The notes under the pieces were generated by a model, which ran no database searches, was not told the DNA's origin, and worked only from the letters and a program-made list of their open reading frames with translations. A program made the position numbers and the translations under genes. 64,000 bases of DNA, from positions 403,545-467,544 of the forward strand of contig NW_017265147.1 of the NCBI RefSeq assembly GCF_001638985.1, written 5' to 3'. Each line of letters starts with the position of its first letter. Position 1 is the first letter of the stretch. The stretch comes from Phycomyces blakesleeanus NRRL 1555(-). Lineage: Eukaryota > Mucoromycota > Mucoromycetes > Mucorales > Phycomycetaceae. Below are positions 37,101-48,225 of this stretch, in pieces.

Positions 37101-37320
37101 TGACTCATCAGTACCTATCGTCAAACAACAGTCACAAAGCACCCATACACTAGGCCACCAAACGCAACCGACTTATGCAGTTATAAGTGTAAATGACATT
37201 TGTCATCAAGTTGGTCTGGTCCAATACCCACCGAATGGAAACCAGTTTTATGTAATCGCGCCCTATTATATCTTTAACAACAACATGCGCATTACTAAAG
37301 GCAATCTTTCCATTCTGTAA
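34131..37320 (+). pseudogene. CACTA Tnp2-like transposase of element F, two nonsense codons
   Basis: This is a multi-exon gene starting at ATG 34131. The first exon (to 34362) has a C2H2 finger (CDQCVLFFDNYQKLQNHKRIH) and then an acidic stretch. Later exons contain CSSGCRLYG...CVNCSKPRY, GLYTDGFVNQKKGK (catalytic Asp region), LAILPGPKKPTHLDSF, LLASGDIPAVADMAHIG, CRFCETKG, LDELHLIARGIGK, VDWLDFLLYLVP and YSTHSMERVIGIFSKLIKS. The product ends at 37320. Two TGA codons (34650-34652 and 36490-36492) lie in otherwise conserved sequence and are plausible CGA decays. It is most similar by eye to C and D. Confidence 0.8.
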
Positions 37321-37950
37321 TCCTTTTTATTTTTATCTTATTTTTCTATATGCTCTATATCCTTATATCTTTTATATTTTTTATATCATCCTTGTATCTT
37401 ATATTCTTTTTTTAATTTTCTCTATTTCTTATGTTTTTTTTAATCTCTATATGCCCCGTCTTTCTTTTCTTCTTTATATACTCCGGTTTTTTTTCTATTC
37501 TCTATACACCTTATGCTTTTCTCTTCATTCCCTATATGCTCTATACGCCGTTACGCGATTTAAATAAAATCAAATTGCCAATTCATCAAGATAAAAAGAA
37601 TATCTAAAAAAAAAAGAACGTAGTTTAAAAAATAAAAAAAATGGCAGTTATGTTACCATTTCGTTCACACATTCCAAAAATTATTAATCTTAATAATTGT
37701 TGACATCTTTGATATTCAATAAAACATATATTTCAATAATCAAAGTAGTCATTACAACTTACAAACATTTTTTACAGTATTGAAAATATTGTACAGCAAC
37801 AAAAAAAGTGTTTTCATGTTACTTTTTTAAATTGCTACGAATGACATTACCATCTTACAACAAATGGCAGAGATTTTATTGGGTTTTGACCAAAAAAATG
37901 GCAGTTATGTGCCTACTTTCAGCCCAACTGCCATTCATCCCGCCGTAGTG
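37321..37950. repeat. Right arm of element F with subterminal repeats and TIR
   Basis: A pyrimidine-rich stretch (37321-37560) follows the stop codon and may contain the 3' end signals. From about 37640 the words AAAAAATGGCAGTTATGT, GTTACCATTT, AAATGGCAGAG and AACTGCCATT recur, matching the left arm. The terminus is CACTACGGCGGGA on minus. Confidence 0.6.
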
Positions 37951-37953
37951 TAG

Positions 37954-39103
37954 AGCTGTGGGTTGGGCAGACTTTTTACTCTTTGTTGTCCCCACGTTGG
38001 TTGCAGAGCGTGTCCAAGACTCAGTTGCCTGAAAGGCATTACTTAGCCTGGTTCAAACATGCAATTTACTCATGAGCTGGGAGCTATCAGCAGAGGATCA
38101 AACCTCAATAAGAAGGTATGTTTAATGCCATATTTTATTTCATTTTTCATAGTAATTTACTTTTATCTTTTTTCTTAGTAATCTTGTAGAATGGAACTTA
38201 TTCCTATAGAGTCTTCTTTTTACAGCAGATATTTACATTGGCGTGTTCACAATTAATCAGCACATTATTCAGCATTATCCTCAGATGATTGAGCTATATG
38301 GCCCACCAAGAGCATATAGCACACAATCCGTGGAAAAAGCCATTGGTGAGTACTCCAGGTTCATCAAGAGTAACTTCCAAGTCAGCGTCAATGCTGGAAA
38401 AATCATGATCAGACTGGCTCAATCCCGGCGTGTAGCGGAACTGACAACCGTTGCAAACACAAAAACTCTGCCAGCTAACCTTCTAGTTTACAGTGCATAT
38501 ACCAATGGGTGGCCTTTTAGAGAAGGGGATGATCCTGCCAATGCTGAGTGTGAAATTGAGTTCTGGGGGCCTTTGAAGAATTTAACAATTTTTGATAGCT
38601 TTGAAGATAGCTCTCATCTTTCATTGCTTCTTAAAACGTTTTATGATTTGAAGGGGGGAGAATATAGTATGCTTGAGCCTTCTATAAAGACAAGCTGCAA
38701 GGCCTATCTTAATGGTTGTGTTATTGATGCTGCATTCAACCAAAGTTCTACAAGAGATGCATGTCATGTTCATATGCAGCTACAAGTGGACATGAACTCC
38801 AGAAGATCCCGCTCTTACCATCCAGGATATAAGCATTTCTTTGGAAAGGTGGTTATATTCTTCCAACATGTACACAACTCGAAGAGATGGCCACTAGCTC
38901 TCATAACCATATATAGTGTACATTTGAAAAATGGATTGCCTATTATATCTGTAGTAATGCTGAAGACTATAGTGATTTATGCCAGTGACATTGTAGAGTT
39001 GGTTGGCTTGGTGCCATCAAATGTCAATGGTAGCCATTACATCATTTGGCCTAGCCTTAAACGTAGCCCAAAATTGATACTTGGTGCCTTAAGTGATATA
39101 TAA
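37954..39103 (+). pseudogene. D transposase, 3' part (after element F)
   Basis: This directly continues the D transposase broken at 22826. The first exon reads WADFLLFVVPTLVAERV, matching the VDWIDFLLFVVP block of C and the equivalent block of F. An intron starts at about 38116 (GTATGT). After a short damaged exon, 38243-39103 is open: ELYGPPRAYSTQSVEKAIGE, then ECEIEFWGPLKNLTIFDSFE, to TAA near 39101. The insertion of F, a frameshift near 38245-38260 and earlier stops make the gene dead. Confidence 0.75.
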
Positions 39104-39415
39104 TTTGTTTTTTTTTTCAAATTGTCTTAACAAATTTTATCCAAGCAGCAGAAAGTTTAGATATTTTCTTTTTTTATTTCTGACATCCAATATTTCTCAA
39201 TTCCAATCTATATTTACCAAAAATGTAAGATGTTCAATTAGAATAGACATTTGTCCCTCCTGAGATTTAATTTTAAGCAATTCATTTGCTTTTTATCAAC
39301 TATTTTAAAGAACAAAGATTTTCTTGTTTCAACTTGGATTTGTGGTAATTTTTTGATTATTATAGGTCAAAAATGAAGTCACAAATTCAAAAAAGATCAC
39401 CTTTTTCCCATAGTG
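39104..39415. repeat. Right arm of element D with TIR
   Basis: This non-coding arm ends in CACTATGGGAAAAAGGTG (minus). One GGTGATCTTTT copy lies next to the terminus. No gene was seen. Confidence 0.5.
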
Positions 39416-39418
39416 TAT

Positions 39419-40043
39419 GCTAAACATTATTTTTCTTGTAAAAGTACTAATTAAGTCTTATCTCATTTTGAAATAGAGAAAGGATTTCATCTGCCAAAGT
39501 TTCAAAGGTAAGAATATCAATATAAATAATACACGTATGACTTAAATATTGACATAAACAATTTTTTTTTACTCTAGTTCTGTTTATTATTAAAAGGTAA
39601 GTTATTTAAAGTATTCAAATTTTAACATTACAGATTCTAATCATTTTTTATCATGTATAGATATGAAACATTTGAGATACAACAAGATTTAGTGGCATTT
39701 TCTATAGCTTGTTTTTTCTTTCCCTTTGCTGTATATGCTATTAAAGTAGCTAGCTGTATTCCTAACTGCTAGTACCTAAAAAAAGCCTGCCGTCCCTGCA
39801 ATAGCTGCTATTGCAGAGCCAGAGGTGAGGGTGGTTTGGCATTGTATGGCCCCAATATTTTCAATCTACAAAAATAAATAAATAAAATATTCTTTGAACC
39901 AAATTTGTTTTTGCAAGCATTCTATTTTTTTTGTAAGCATTCCATTTTTTCTCCAATTTTGAACTATTTTTAAAAGTCTGAATTCTTAAAAATAGTTCTT
40001 CCCAATAAGATGATTGATTCACAAGAGTATGAGAAAGCTATTG
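39419..40043. repeat. Intergenic segment with inverted repeat of the B left arm
   Basis: From about 39720 to 39990 the minus strand resembles 9180-9480 in transposon B. Shared words include GATTGAAAATATTGGGG-type sequence, TATTGCAGGG and CAGCTAGCTACTT. It is probably a fragment of another B-like element. The rest is AT-rich with no coding signal. Confidence 0.45.
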
Positions 40044-40343
40044 TGTCAGAAGTGATACTGGTAATGAAAATTGGGAATTGGAAGTAATCAGTATTGGTTG
40101 ACTTTTTAGGATAAAAGATCTTGACATTGCTGATTGGTCTCTTGTATATGTTTTAGATGTTTAAGATGGTGAATATACTTTTAGAAGATATTACTAGACA
40201 GCAAGCATCTAAGACATATTATTGTAGTTATTTTTTTAGCCAGAAATCAAACATCTGTTAGTATAAATAGTCAAGAAATATAATTAATAAAAAGCATCTT
40301 TATACTTATCTAAAAAACTATTCTTAAAACTTGACGATCCCTA
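40044..40343 (+). repeat. Gypsy LTR (family 2) plus adjoining leader
   Basis: The LTR begins TGTCAGAAGTG and runs about 300 bp to GACGATCCCTA. It is followed by TGGTATTGATTCTGCGAC, a possible primer-binding site, and a leader up to about 40410. It aligns with 52935-53230. TATAAATAG and AATAAAAAG near 40261-40292 look like a promoter and a poly(A) signal. Confidence 0.6.
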
Positions 40344-40436
40344 TTGGTATTGATTCTGCGACTTAGTTACAAGTGTCAGAAAAGGAATATCAAATTGAGA
40401 CTTAAGACTTAACATATTATTTATATTTAAATAAAA

Positions 40437-40545
40437 AAAATTCATTATACTGCAGTTAATGCTGAGGAAGATGTTAATGTGCATAAAGAGGTACTTTGGT
40501 TAACCATTTTCAGATTTTATGGATTTATCAAAATAATGTCTGACA
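40437..40545 (-). repeat. Partial gypsy LTR (family 1), minus
   Basis: The minus strand begins TGTCAGACATTATTTTGAT at 40545 and breaks off after about 109 bp. It matches the start of the LTRs at 40847, 41136 and 42086. GTAAAAGGAAGTG follows on plus. Confidence 0.55.
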
Positions 40546-40846
40546 TAGTAAAAGGAAGTGTTGTGACTGAGAGTCACAAATGCACTACTTGCAGTAGTAA
40601 GGGACTACTGCATGAAGGTACATACGAGTGCATAAAATACTCTCTCTCTTCATCATTCTGTCTGCATCAATATCCGTAGTCTTTTCATATAAAATAGTTT
40701 TATATTCTCTTCAATAAATATTCTCTTTTACAAGCTCAACTCTTCTTCCTCTTACTTCTTCTACTCCATTTTTTAAAACGGATATTATCACATCTTAAAG
40801 ATCACTGAGCATTACAGAAGAACAATTCAGATCGGAAAAGATAATG

Positions 40847-41135
40847 TGTTGGACATTATTTTGATGAGTCCATAAAATCTGAAGATGGTTAACCGCAGTA
40901 CCTCTTTATGCACAGTAACATCTTCCTGAGCATTAACTGCAGTGTAATCACTCTTCTTTTATTTAAATATAAAATAATAGCTACTGTGGATAATGCGCAG
41001 TATCAGTTTAGAAAACTATATAAGACAATTCAATTCATATCAATAAAAAGTATCTTTTATCTTCTCTTTGATTTTACATATACTTCTTGATCCCCGTTAG
41101 GTTTGCCATTTTGACTTTGTTATAGTAAAAGGAAG
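40847..41135 (+). repeat. Gypsy LTR (family 1) and short leader
   Basis: The LTR starts TGTTGGACATTATTTTGAT and ends near 41096 at TTGATCCCC. The leader GTTTGCCATTTTGAC...AGTAAAAGGAAG then abuts the next LTR at 41136 without internal sequence. Compared with family 1 the first bases differ by transitions. Confidence 0.55.
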
Positions 41136-41385
41136 TGTCAGACATTATTTTGATGAATCCATAAAATCTGAAGATAGTTAACCGCAGTACCTCGTTATGC
41201 GCAGTAATATCTTCCTGAGCATTAACCGCAGTATAATGACTTTTCTTTTATTTAAATATAATATAATAGCTACTGCGGATAATGTGCAGTATTAGTTTAG
41301 AAAACTATATAAGACAATTCAATTCATATTAATAAAAATTATCTTTTATCCCCTCTTTGATTTTATGTATACTCCTTGATCCCCA
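41136..41385 (+). repeat. Gypsy LTR (family 1), second tandem copy
   Basis: TGTCAGACATTATTTTGATG opens a 250-bp LTR that ends CTTGATCCCCA. TGGGTTTGACCTTTTGAC, in the primer-binding-site position, and leader sequence to about 41450 follow. It is a direct repeat of the upstream copy. Confidence 0.6.
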
Positions 41386-41451
41386 GTGGGTTTGACCTTT
41401 TGACTTTGTTATAGTAAAAGGAAGACCAACTCAGATTGGAAACGACAGAAG

Positions 41452-41735
41452 TGTCAGAGTTGACATTGTAGATAGAAATCCTTAAGTCGGATATCCAATC
41501 AGTTATTCCTTTTAACATATGCCCTCAATGTTATATCAATTGGTTCCCCTTTTTGTTAATCAAGACATGTTATATTGCCTTCCATAAATGTAAAACCAAT
41601 ATGTCTTGGGTAAAATAATTAGATTAGATAGTTTCACTTTTAAGAAATCTGTATAAATATTCCAAGATTTATATCAATAAAAAGTATTCAATTCTCTATA
41701 TTCCTATCTGTTCCTATTTATTCACAACGTTCTAG
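41452..41735 (+). repeat. Gypsy LTR (family 3)
   Basis: The LTR starts TGTCAGAGTTGACATTGTAG and contains TATAAATATTCC and AATAAAAAG. It ends near CACAACGTTCTAG, followed by TGGTGATCCATTATC and a leader to about 41770. There it meets the minus-strand leader of the next LTR head to head. The first 16 bases match the family 2 LTR at 52935. Confidence 0.5.
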
Positions 41736-41837
41736 TTGGTGGTGATCCATTATCAAAACTTATACAAATTAAAATTGCCGTCCCTGATCTGGGTTGGTTT
41801 TCCTTTTACTATAACAAAGTCAAAAGGTCAAACCCAC

Positions 41838-42086
41838 TGGGGATCAAGGAGTATACATAAAATCAAAGAGGGGATAAAAGATAATTTTTATTGATATGAA
41901 TTGAATTGTCCTATATAGTTTTCTAAACTAGTACTGCGCATTATTTGCAGTAGTTATTATTTATATTTAATTAAAGAAATAGTCATTATACTGTGGTTAA
42001 TGCTCAGGAAGATATTACTATGTATAAAGAAGTACTGTGGTTAATCATTTTCAAATTTTACGGATTCATCAAAATAATGTCTGACA
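41838..42086 (-). repeat. Gypsy LTR (family 1), minus, adjacent to element G pol
   Basis: The minus strand starts TGTCAGACATTATTTTGATG at 42086 and ends GATCCCCA at 41838. A G-rich polypurine tract lies immediately upstream on minus (42087-42104), so this is the 3' LTR of element G. Leader-type sequence continues beyond the LTR (about 41790-41837), which a simple 3' LTR should not have. A tandem or recombined end is therefore likely. Confidence 0.6.
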
Positions 42087-42104
42087 TAACCCCCTCCCAA
42101 AACT
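42087..42104 (-). promoter_or_regulatory. Polypurine tract of element G
   Basis: On minus the sequence GTTTTGGGAGGGGGTTA directly precedes the LTR start TGTCAG. This is the expected plus-strand priming site of an LTR retrotransposon. Confidence 0.65.
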
Positions 42105-42129
42105 GTTGATAGTTCTCGATCAACCACAG

Positions 42130-43856
42130 AAGAATCCAGAAGGGAAAACGTTAGGGCAGAAGAAGAGTCCAAGGCTAAATCGCGGCACATTTGGGCACGG
42201 GCAGAGGTTGGGTGATATCAGGTATGGTCAAAATCATTGGATTTTGCAATTTTTAAACGATTGGCATGAACCCAGGAAGTATAAGAGACACTTTCCATAG
42301 CTGTGAGCTTATATATATTTTTATCTGCATTCTTGTCTATAACTATGTATGGTTCTATCAAGTGATATTCTAAGCCAAATTTGTTTTCATGTCATAGCAA
42401 TAAATGTTTACTGATTGCAAATTAGTGCGGTTTCATAATAGAATCTCATCATTCCTTGTCTTGTTGCCTATTGATGGCTACTCGAGCATCAACATTAATG
42501 TGAGCTTGTTGCAGATTGCGGAGAAGAGGGAGAGCACCATCAGAGACAAGAAAAGGATCATCAGGAATAGAGGTATCAATGAATAGGCGTAGAGGACCAC
42601 GTGGAATATGAGGTTCATGGCCATAGGTCAGGAAGAATGGACTGAAACCAGTTGTTTGGTGTTTCCTAATTTGGCAGACCCAGAGTGCAGTTTCCAAATA
42701 TTTGTCCCAGCAATGAATAGCACTATGTACATATTTTCGTAGCATCTGTTTTAAAATATCATTTAAACGTTCACATTTTCTATTGGTTCAAAGATGAAAT
42801 ACTGATGTTGACTTGTGGTGTAATTTAATCTTTTTAATGTAAAAACTGATGATATGTGACATGAAATTGGTGCCGCGATCAGTGAGGATCTTGTTGGGAC
42901 AACCAAAACACATTACAATTTCTTCATACAGGAAATTGGCTATTGCTTCACCAGTAGCAGCAGGTAAAGCATGTGCGATTGTCCAATTGGTGGTGTGATC
43001 TACTGCAACAAGAATCCATTGGTTACCATTTACAGTTGTTGGAAGCTCTCCAATGAAATCTAGATGCCAGCGGGAAAATGGAGGGGGAATATCTAGGGGT
43101 TCCATGGGTGCATGATAGATATTTTGCTTGGCATTGGATGCTAATTGACATGGGGGCCCTTTGCAAGCCATTCTTGGATCTGTGTTTGCATTCCTGGCCA
43201 CGACCAACGTTTCTTCATCAAGTCATAAACTGTTGTCTCACCAGCATGTCCAAACTCATTGTGGAAACTGTTTACCAGATTGGTATGCTTGGTAAACAGA
43301 GCAAAACAGATTTCTTGAAATGTGTCATCAATCTTAAACAAGCGGAAAACCTTCTGATTATGAACCACGAATTTCTTGCATTGTCTGTGTAGCAACTCTT
43401 TTATGTCTTCTGGCCACTCATCTTCTATGCAAGCATAGTATTTGCACCAATCTGAAGTCTGTGATTTAGGCATGATGTACAGATACTCTGACTCCATAGA
43501 CTCAATTGTAGATACATCAAATTTGGGACTGTCCATTCGAGAAAGTATATCTGGGACACTGTTGTCTTTGCCAGATTTGTATTGAATAATGGGGTTGTAC
43601 AACTCGAATTCGGAAATCCATCTTATTAATTGAGGGGTTGGTTTGATTTGGCTATGGAAGTACTTGGGGGGCAGGTGGTCATTAAAAACAGTAAATGGTT
43701 TCCCTTCAATCATACAGTGCCAGATACATAGTGCATGCAGTATTCCTAAGAGTTCACATTCTTGGGCTGGGTAGGAACGTTCAGCACTAGAAAGTTTCTT
43801 GGATTCAAATGCCAGTGGTTTTCATACTCCTTCTTCATCTTCTTGGAGTACTATTA
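42130..43856 (-). pseudogene. Ty3/gypsy RNase H-integrase remnant (element G)
   Basis: Reading on minus from 43856, the RNase H end shows QEDEEGV, then ERSYPAQECELLGILHALC and LIRWISEFELYNP. Next comes an integrase zinc-binding region (HTNLVNSFHNEFGHAG, then a degenerate Cys pair near a frameshift at about 43150-43200). The integrase core has WHLDFIGE, ILTDRGTNF and ERLNDILKQML, which carry the D, D and E positions. Only a TGA (42788-42790) separates the last two. A C-terminal piece reads YKLTAM and WVHANRLK. A further TGA lies near 43818. RT, protease and gag are missing, because the MULE inserted at 43857 and the flank beyond it is gone. Confidence 0.75.
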
Positions 43857-43927
43857 ATTCCCCAATCAGAAAAGAAAGTCACAGCTTAAAAGATTCTTTG
43901 ATTTTGATTTTTTTTATAAAGACAATT

Positions 43928-46273
43928 TTAAAAAAAATACCAATTAAAAAAAAATAAAAAAAATAGTAGTTGATAATATATAATTGATAATTGATAATAA
44001 AAAAAATATGTTTGTTGAGGTGGACGGGATTGAGATGGGGAGCCATGTTCTTTTAGCTTGTTGTATGCAAACTTCAACATATCTAAGAACTGGCTTATGT
44101 CTTCTGGGATTCCCTTGTACTCAGCTATCTTGCTATCAAGTTCAACAGAGTATAATTGACGATACTTCATGATATCAGCTTCTATCTCGTCAGAAAGAAG
44201 AGAAGTGTCAACTACTGCTTTAGTATCAGTATTAGATACATGGACAGCAGAGGAGGAGAAGAAAAGACTTTGGCGCAAAAAGTAGGAAATGTCTAGCATA
44301 CAATTGATGAGAAAGATATGCTTGCAAAGCTTGGAAGTATCAGGGCAAGTGCAGTTTTGCAGAAAACTATTCTGTAGCTCAATGTTGTATATAGCAAAAT
44401 CAACTGTGAATGATTTGCAAGTGAATGCAGTATCACTCAATTTCTCAACCATTTCCATAGCAGTATTGCTATCTAACATGTATACATTTCGCCTTTTTTG
44501 CTCTTCTTGGCGTGTAAGACATACTGATTGGAATCTATATAACGTCTTGACGTTCTCTTATCTGTAGTTAAGAGTCAAGACTTTGGCCAGAAGATAAATA
44601 AGTCTATCTACTCGAAGAGATCTTGCACGTCCAAGATAGAAAGTCTTCAGCTGATTGTGATAAGACTCTATCAAATTATTTGTGTGAAAGGTTGCAGCCT
44701 ATTGTTTATATTACATATTAGAAATGGGCTAATAATCAATAAAGTTTCATACCAATCTCTATGCTTTGCACCATAATTCTTTTTTTGGCACCTACATTCT
44801 GTTAAAGTACAAAATAAAGTCCTTGTATTTCCCAGATTTCACAAGAAGTTCATTATACAATGTATCATAGGCAACAGAAGTTGTTGTATGTATCATATTA
44901 CTTAATACAGCACAAACACTGTTATGAGCTATGTTTGAAGCATGTGTTGAGTTTTGCACTTTAACCTATATTATAGTATTATATGAGATATACACAATTT
45001 TAAATAAATATACTATTTATATGCTTCTTTACATTAACTTCCCATGCTCTTTTAATATGTCAATGACATAACAGGATATTAACACTATTGCCAAAGACTT
45101 CTTCAATTGCACTAATTTTGATAGGGCTGCAGTCAATTATTATTCTTTTCATCTTTAATGTAAAGGTGTTCTTTACCCATGTTAACCATTGACTCAAGGT
45201 TGAGGTATATTCATGATCAGTTATAAAGAAGCAGACAGGCAATCCCTTATTAGTGATAGGATTTCGCACAGTAATTGTAAACACAAAGCAATCTTCAGGT
45301 TCTTTACCAGCTACAGTATTGAATGACTTGCTTGTTTTGTATGTTGAGTCAATGCACTACTCTTCTGAATTCTCCAGAAACTAATACAATAATAAGATGT
45401 ATAAATAGATGTATAGAATAAAATATAAATAATGCATGTTATTTATTCCTTTCTGCCACTCAGAAACCCATGAAACAAGGAAGAGAACATTCTTATGAAC
45501 TGTAAAAAGAGTAGTAATTTCACTTTCATTCAACTCTTGAACCCACAGTTTGACACTTTCATAATGATCCACATGTTTTCTTGAGAGTTTCATTATTTCA
45601 GCATTGACAACATTTCTCACATATTGATAATCAATGAGAAGAGAAGAAGGGAAAAAAGATCTATTGCCAGCTTGTTCAAGCTATGTAATTTTAAATAAGG
45701 AAAGTGTCTCAAAAAATACTACATAATATTTACTTCAAGAAGTCTGTCTTCACTCATTCTAAGCATGTTTTTGATGGATTTCCAATCCATGTTTTGGCTG
45801 ACAAGCCCTTCTACCCATTGTTTTAATTCATCTGGCACTCTTAACAAACTGATCTCTTCAATCCTAAACGAATCATGATTTGGGTGCTGCCAGTTGTATT
45901 TGATATAAACAGTACCATCAGTCATAGTATGCTTATAGATACTAGCAAGACAACCAATCTTGATGGACTTGGTTGTTCTGACATGTTTCTGAGCAGGCTG
46001 AGAAGTTTTTTTCACTTGTGGTTTTCCAGCATGATCACACAAGTAAACTACTGTCTTTACTTTGAGAGTATTTTCAAGAGGCTTCCCAACAAAGACTATG
46101 TTCTTCTTATGACCATAAGATTGATGGTAAATCCAATTGGCATGTTTTTTAGCTATATCATTTAACCAATTTGTAAATTCATCTTCAGATAAAAGGTCAA
46201 AGGAGTCGACAGCTTCTGTATAATCTGGAATTATACGATTGTCATAATTAGCAGCAATATTAAAGGTTGACAT
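43928..46273 (-). pseudogene. Mutator-like transposase with FAR1-like and SWIM domains
   Basis: The start is ATG 46273. Exon 1 (to about 45736) has a FAR1/GCM-like DNA-binding region (IKIGCLASIYKHTMTDGTVY, HPNHDSF). Exon 2 (about 45667-45453) carries VKLWVQELNESEITTLF. The next exon shows CIDSTYKTSKSFNTVAGKE with the first catalytic Asp. It continues through GLPVCFFITDHEYTSTLS and RIIIDCSPIKISAIEEVFG with a second Asp. It reaches a TGA near 45060 in an H-x-H context where Trp is expected. Downstream parts are decayed. Near the end (43928-44479) a SWIM zinc finger, NCTCPDTSKLCKHIF, is intact. The family is clear; this copy is dead. Confidence 0.7.
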
Positions 46274-46345
46274 TTTGAGATTTGGTAAAAAAAAGTGTGT
46301 TTGGAAAAAAATATTAAGGGGTAAGCACATAATAAAAGTTTGCCC

Positions 46346-47986
46346 ATGGCTCTTTCCACTAACACCCTGGAACCATCAAGGGTCAAAAACCCCTCTACCA
46401 CTGGCTCATCTCCACTGTTGTGGTGGTTGAAGTTGAAGAAGTTTTTAAGAGGAAGAATTGAAGATTTGAAATTAGGAATGAAGATTCGTGAGAACTTGTG
46501 TAGGTTTTGTTTATTGAGAAAGATTTTGTATCAAAGTTTGACCAGGTTCCTACACTGAACTACTACTGCTATTTATATTGTTTTGGATTGGGAAAATTAT
46601 ATGACTGGGGTCAGGTAATCGATCCTATCTGAGCCTTAATCAGAGCAACGTGATCTTGGGATAATTAATGTATGATTAATTATATAAATGTGTGTAGTCC
46701 CAATGAAGTATTAACATCGAAAATAAATGTGTTTATGAGTTATAATTATGCTTATAATAATCCACTGCTGTATCCCATATTATGGTGATATCATCATATG
46801 AAATATAATCACTATCATGCATGCTAAACCTGTGTGTTAAATAATAAAGTAATCAGTAGACACCTTTGACTGGAATAGCTGAGGCCTTATATTATTTCCT
46901 TCAGACTTATTCTCAATTACAACAGTAGTCAATACTCATTTACAACATCCACCATTGCCAACCTTATTCGCACCAATCTCACCCTCTTCGACACCTCTTT
47001 ACTCACAAGTAGCTACTCAGAACGCACTTCCATTTCTCGAAAAACAATCTCGTGTTATCTTCAGCTCTACGAATAACACGACCCCACGTACCTGGCGTGT
47101 AGGGTCCTCTAAGTTTTCAGTTTTTTTCACTGTCCTACCCAAATCCTTGCCCAAGTTTGACCCTTTCTGGAGAGCTCTTCTCTCAGCTTATCCTTGCGAG
47201 ATTAACATGGGCATCACTCTTGGCTCACAGTCTTCCCCTGATATATGTGAACTCCATCTATCTACCAGTGCTGACTGCGAGTGAGTGTGCTCTCAACCTT
47301 TGGTAGTCAGTGATTCGTCTTTCCCCACTCAAGCTGTTGTTTGCATTGGCACAATTGTTTGCCATGTTTTTCTAACCAAGCTTCCTTGTGTTCCTTATCA
47401 TGATCTGGCTACACAACTTGTCAAATGTATGTCTGCTTTTGGCAAAGTGCGGGAGATTACCATTCATGAATCATATGGGTTTTTTGACGGTTCTGGCTAT
47501 GTTGTCCTCGCCAATACACCTACTGACGATGTGCCATCAGATTCTCTGACATACCAAATTGCATACAACGATATACAAAAGATTCTTGGTAAGTGGCCTT
47601 CCATGGGCTCCCACTGCACCTACTGTAAGGAAATTAGGCACGACGTTGCAAAATGCACCAAACGCCCAGAAAAAACCTGAATGTGTTTTGGATGCAACAA
47701 GACCAGTCACTTACAAGCCAATTGTCTATACATTACCAATCCTTCCAAGACGTCCAACAAGCGCTCCTGCCACCCCAGCCACAATTCAAAGCTCGATCGC
47801 CCCATCATTGCACCCAAGCCTTTGATTCCCACTGAGCTCTCACTTGTCTATGGAGGATCAGAGGCCTTCAAGCACAACAGTTGTCAACCTGCTTTGCGTG
47901 AGTTGTCTAAGCTGTCTCCCACAAAGACCCTCTTTACTCTACCAACACCAACTGAGATGCCCATGTCCTCTGGCCCTCGTCCTTGA
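46346..47986 (+). pseudogene. LINE ORF1 (nucleic-acid-binding protein), split by solo LTR
   Basis: The reading starts at ATG 46346 and is interrupted by the solo LTR at 46416-46947. It resumes in the same frame (TLFAPISPSSTPLYSQVA). In-frame TGA codons lie at 47282-47284 and 47678-47680. Between and after them are two CCHC zinc knuckles, CTYCKEIRHDVAKC and CFGCNKTSHLQANC. The rest is Pro/Ser/Thr-rich to TGA 47984. ORF1 proteins of this type coat LINE RNA. The copy is inactive because of the LTR and the two stops. Confidence 0.7.
46416..46947 (-). repeat. Solo LTR in LINE ORF1, 5-bp TSD TCCAC
   Basis: This 532-bp sequence starts TGTTGTGGTGG and ends TTTACAACA on plus. It is flanked by TCCAC on both sides (46411-46415 and 46948-46952). 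It aligns with the reverse complement of 48492-49122. Shared words include GTGAGAACTTGTGTAGG and GACTGGAATAGCTGAGG. A CAATAAAC-type poly(A) signal on minus suggests that the LTR reads on the minus strand. No internal region remains, so it formed by LTR-LTR recombination. Confidence 0.85.
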
Positions 47987-48225
47987 AGCTGTTCTGTCAA
48001 CACCCCCACGCATGGCTTGGACAAAGGGATAGACAACAGAATGATAACTAATCTCATGGATAGAGATGATGCTTGGGCTCTCCAACTCCAGTCTGCCTCT
48101 TGCCACACTCATTTCTGTTTTTTCCGGCTGGCACATCCAACAGACCACAATACATCTCTCTCTCCTCCTTGCTTTACTCACCTACAAACCATAAAAGCCC
48201 TCAGCGCAGATCTCAACATTAACCA

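Larger units (their letters stand above)
22827..37950 (+). mobile_element. CACTA transposon F, inserted in D's transposase and containing E
   Basis: Ends are CACTACGGCAGAG (left) and, reverse-complemented, CACTACGGCGGGA (right): a perfect 9-bp TIR. Flanks are TAG on both sides (22824-22826 and 37951-37953). F's own sequence is about 7.55 kb after removing E. It carries a divergent accessory gene (minus, about 24103-25119) and transposase (plus, 34131-37320). E landed between the two. Both ends carry multiple AAAATGGCAGTTAT-type repeats. Confidence 0.85.
19557..39415 (+). mobile_element. CACTA transposon D, carrying nested F and E
   Basis: The right end, reverse-complemented, is CACTATGGGAAAAAGGTG. 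The left end is the same sequence with its first base changed (TACTATGGGAAAAAAAGT). Both flanks are TAT (19554-19556 and 39416-39418). D's own sequence is 19557-22826 plus 37951-39415, about 4.7 kb. It carries a divergent accessory pseudogene (minus) and transposase (plus). Element F was inserted into the transposase coding sequence. The C-to-T change at the first base of the left TIR would be expected to weaken mobility. Confidence 0.8.

Noticed and set aside
47884..48181. Antisense ORFs over LINE ORF1 and the intergenic gap
   Set aside because: They are shadows of the plus-strand ORF1, with no domain or codon support.
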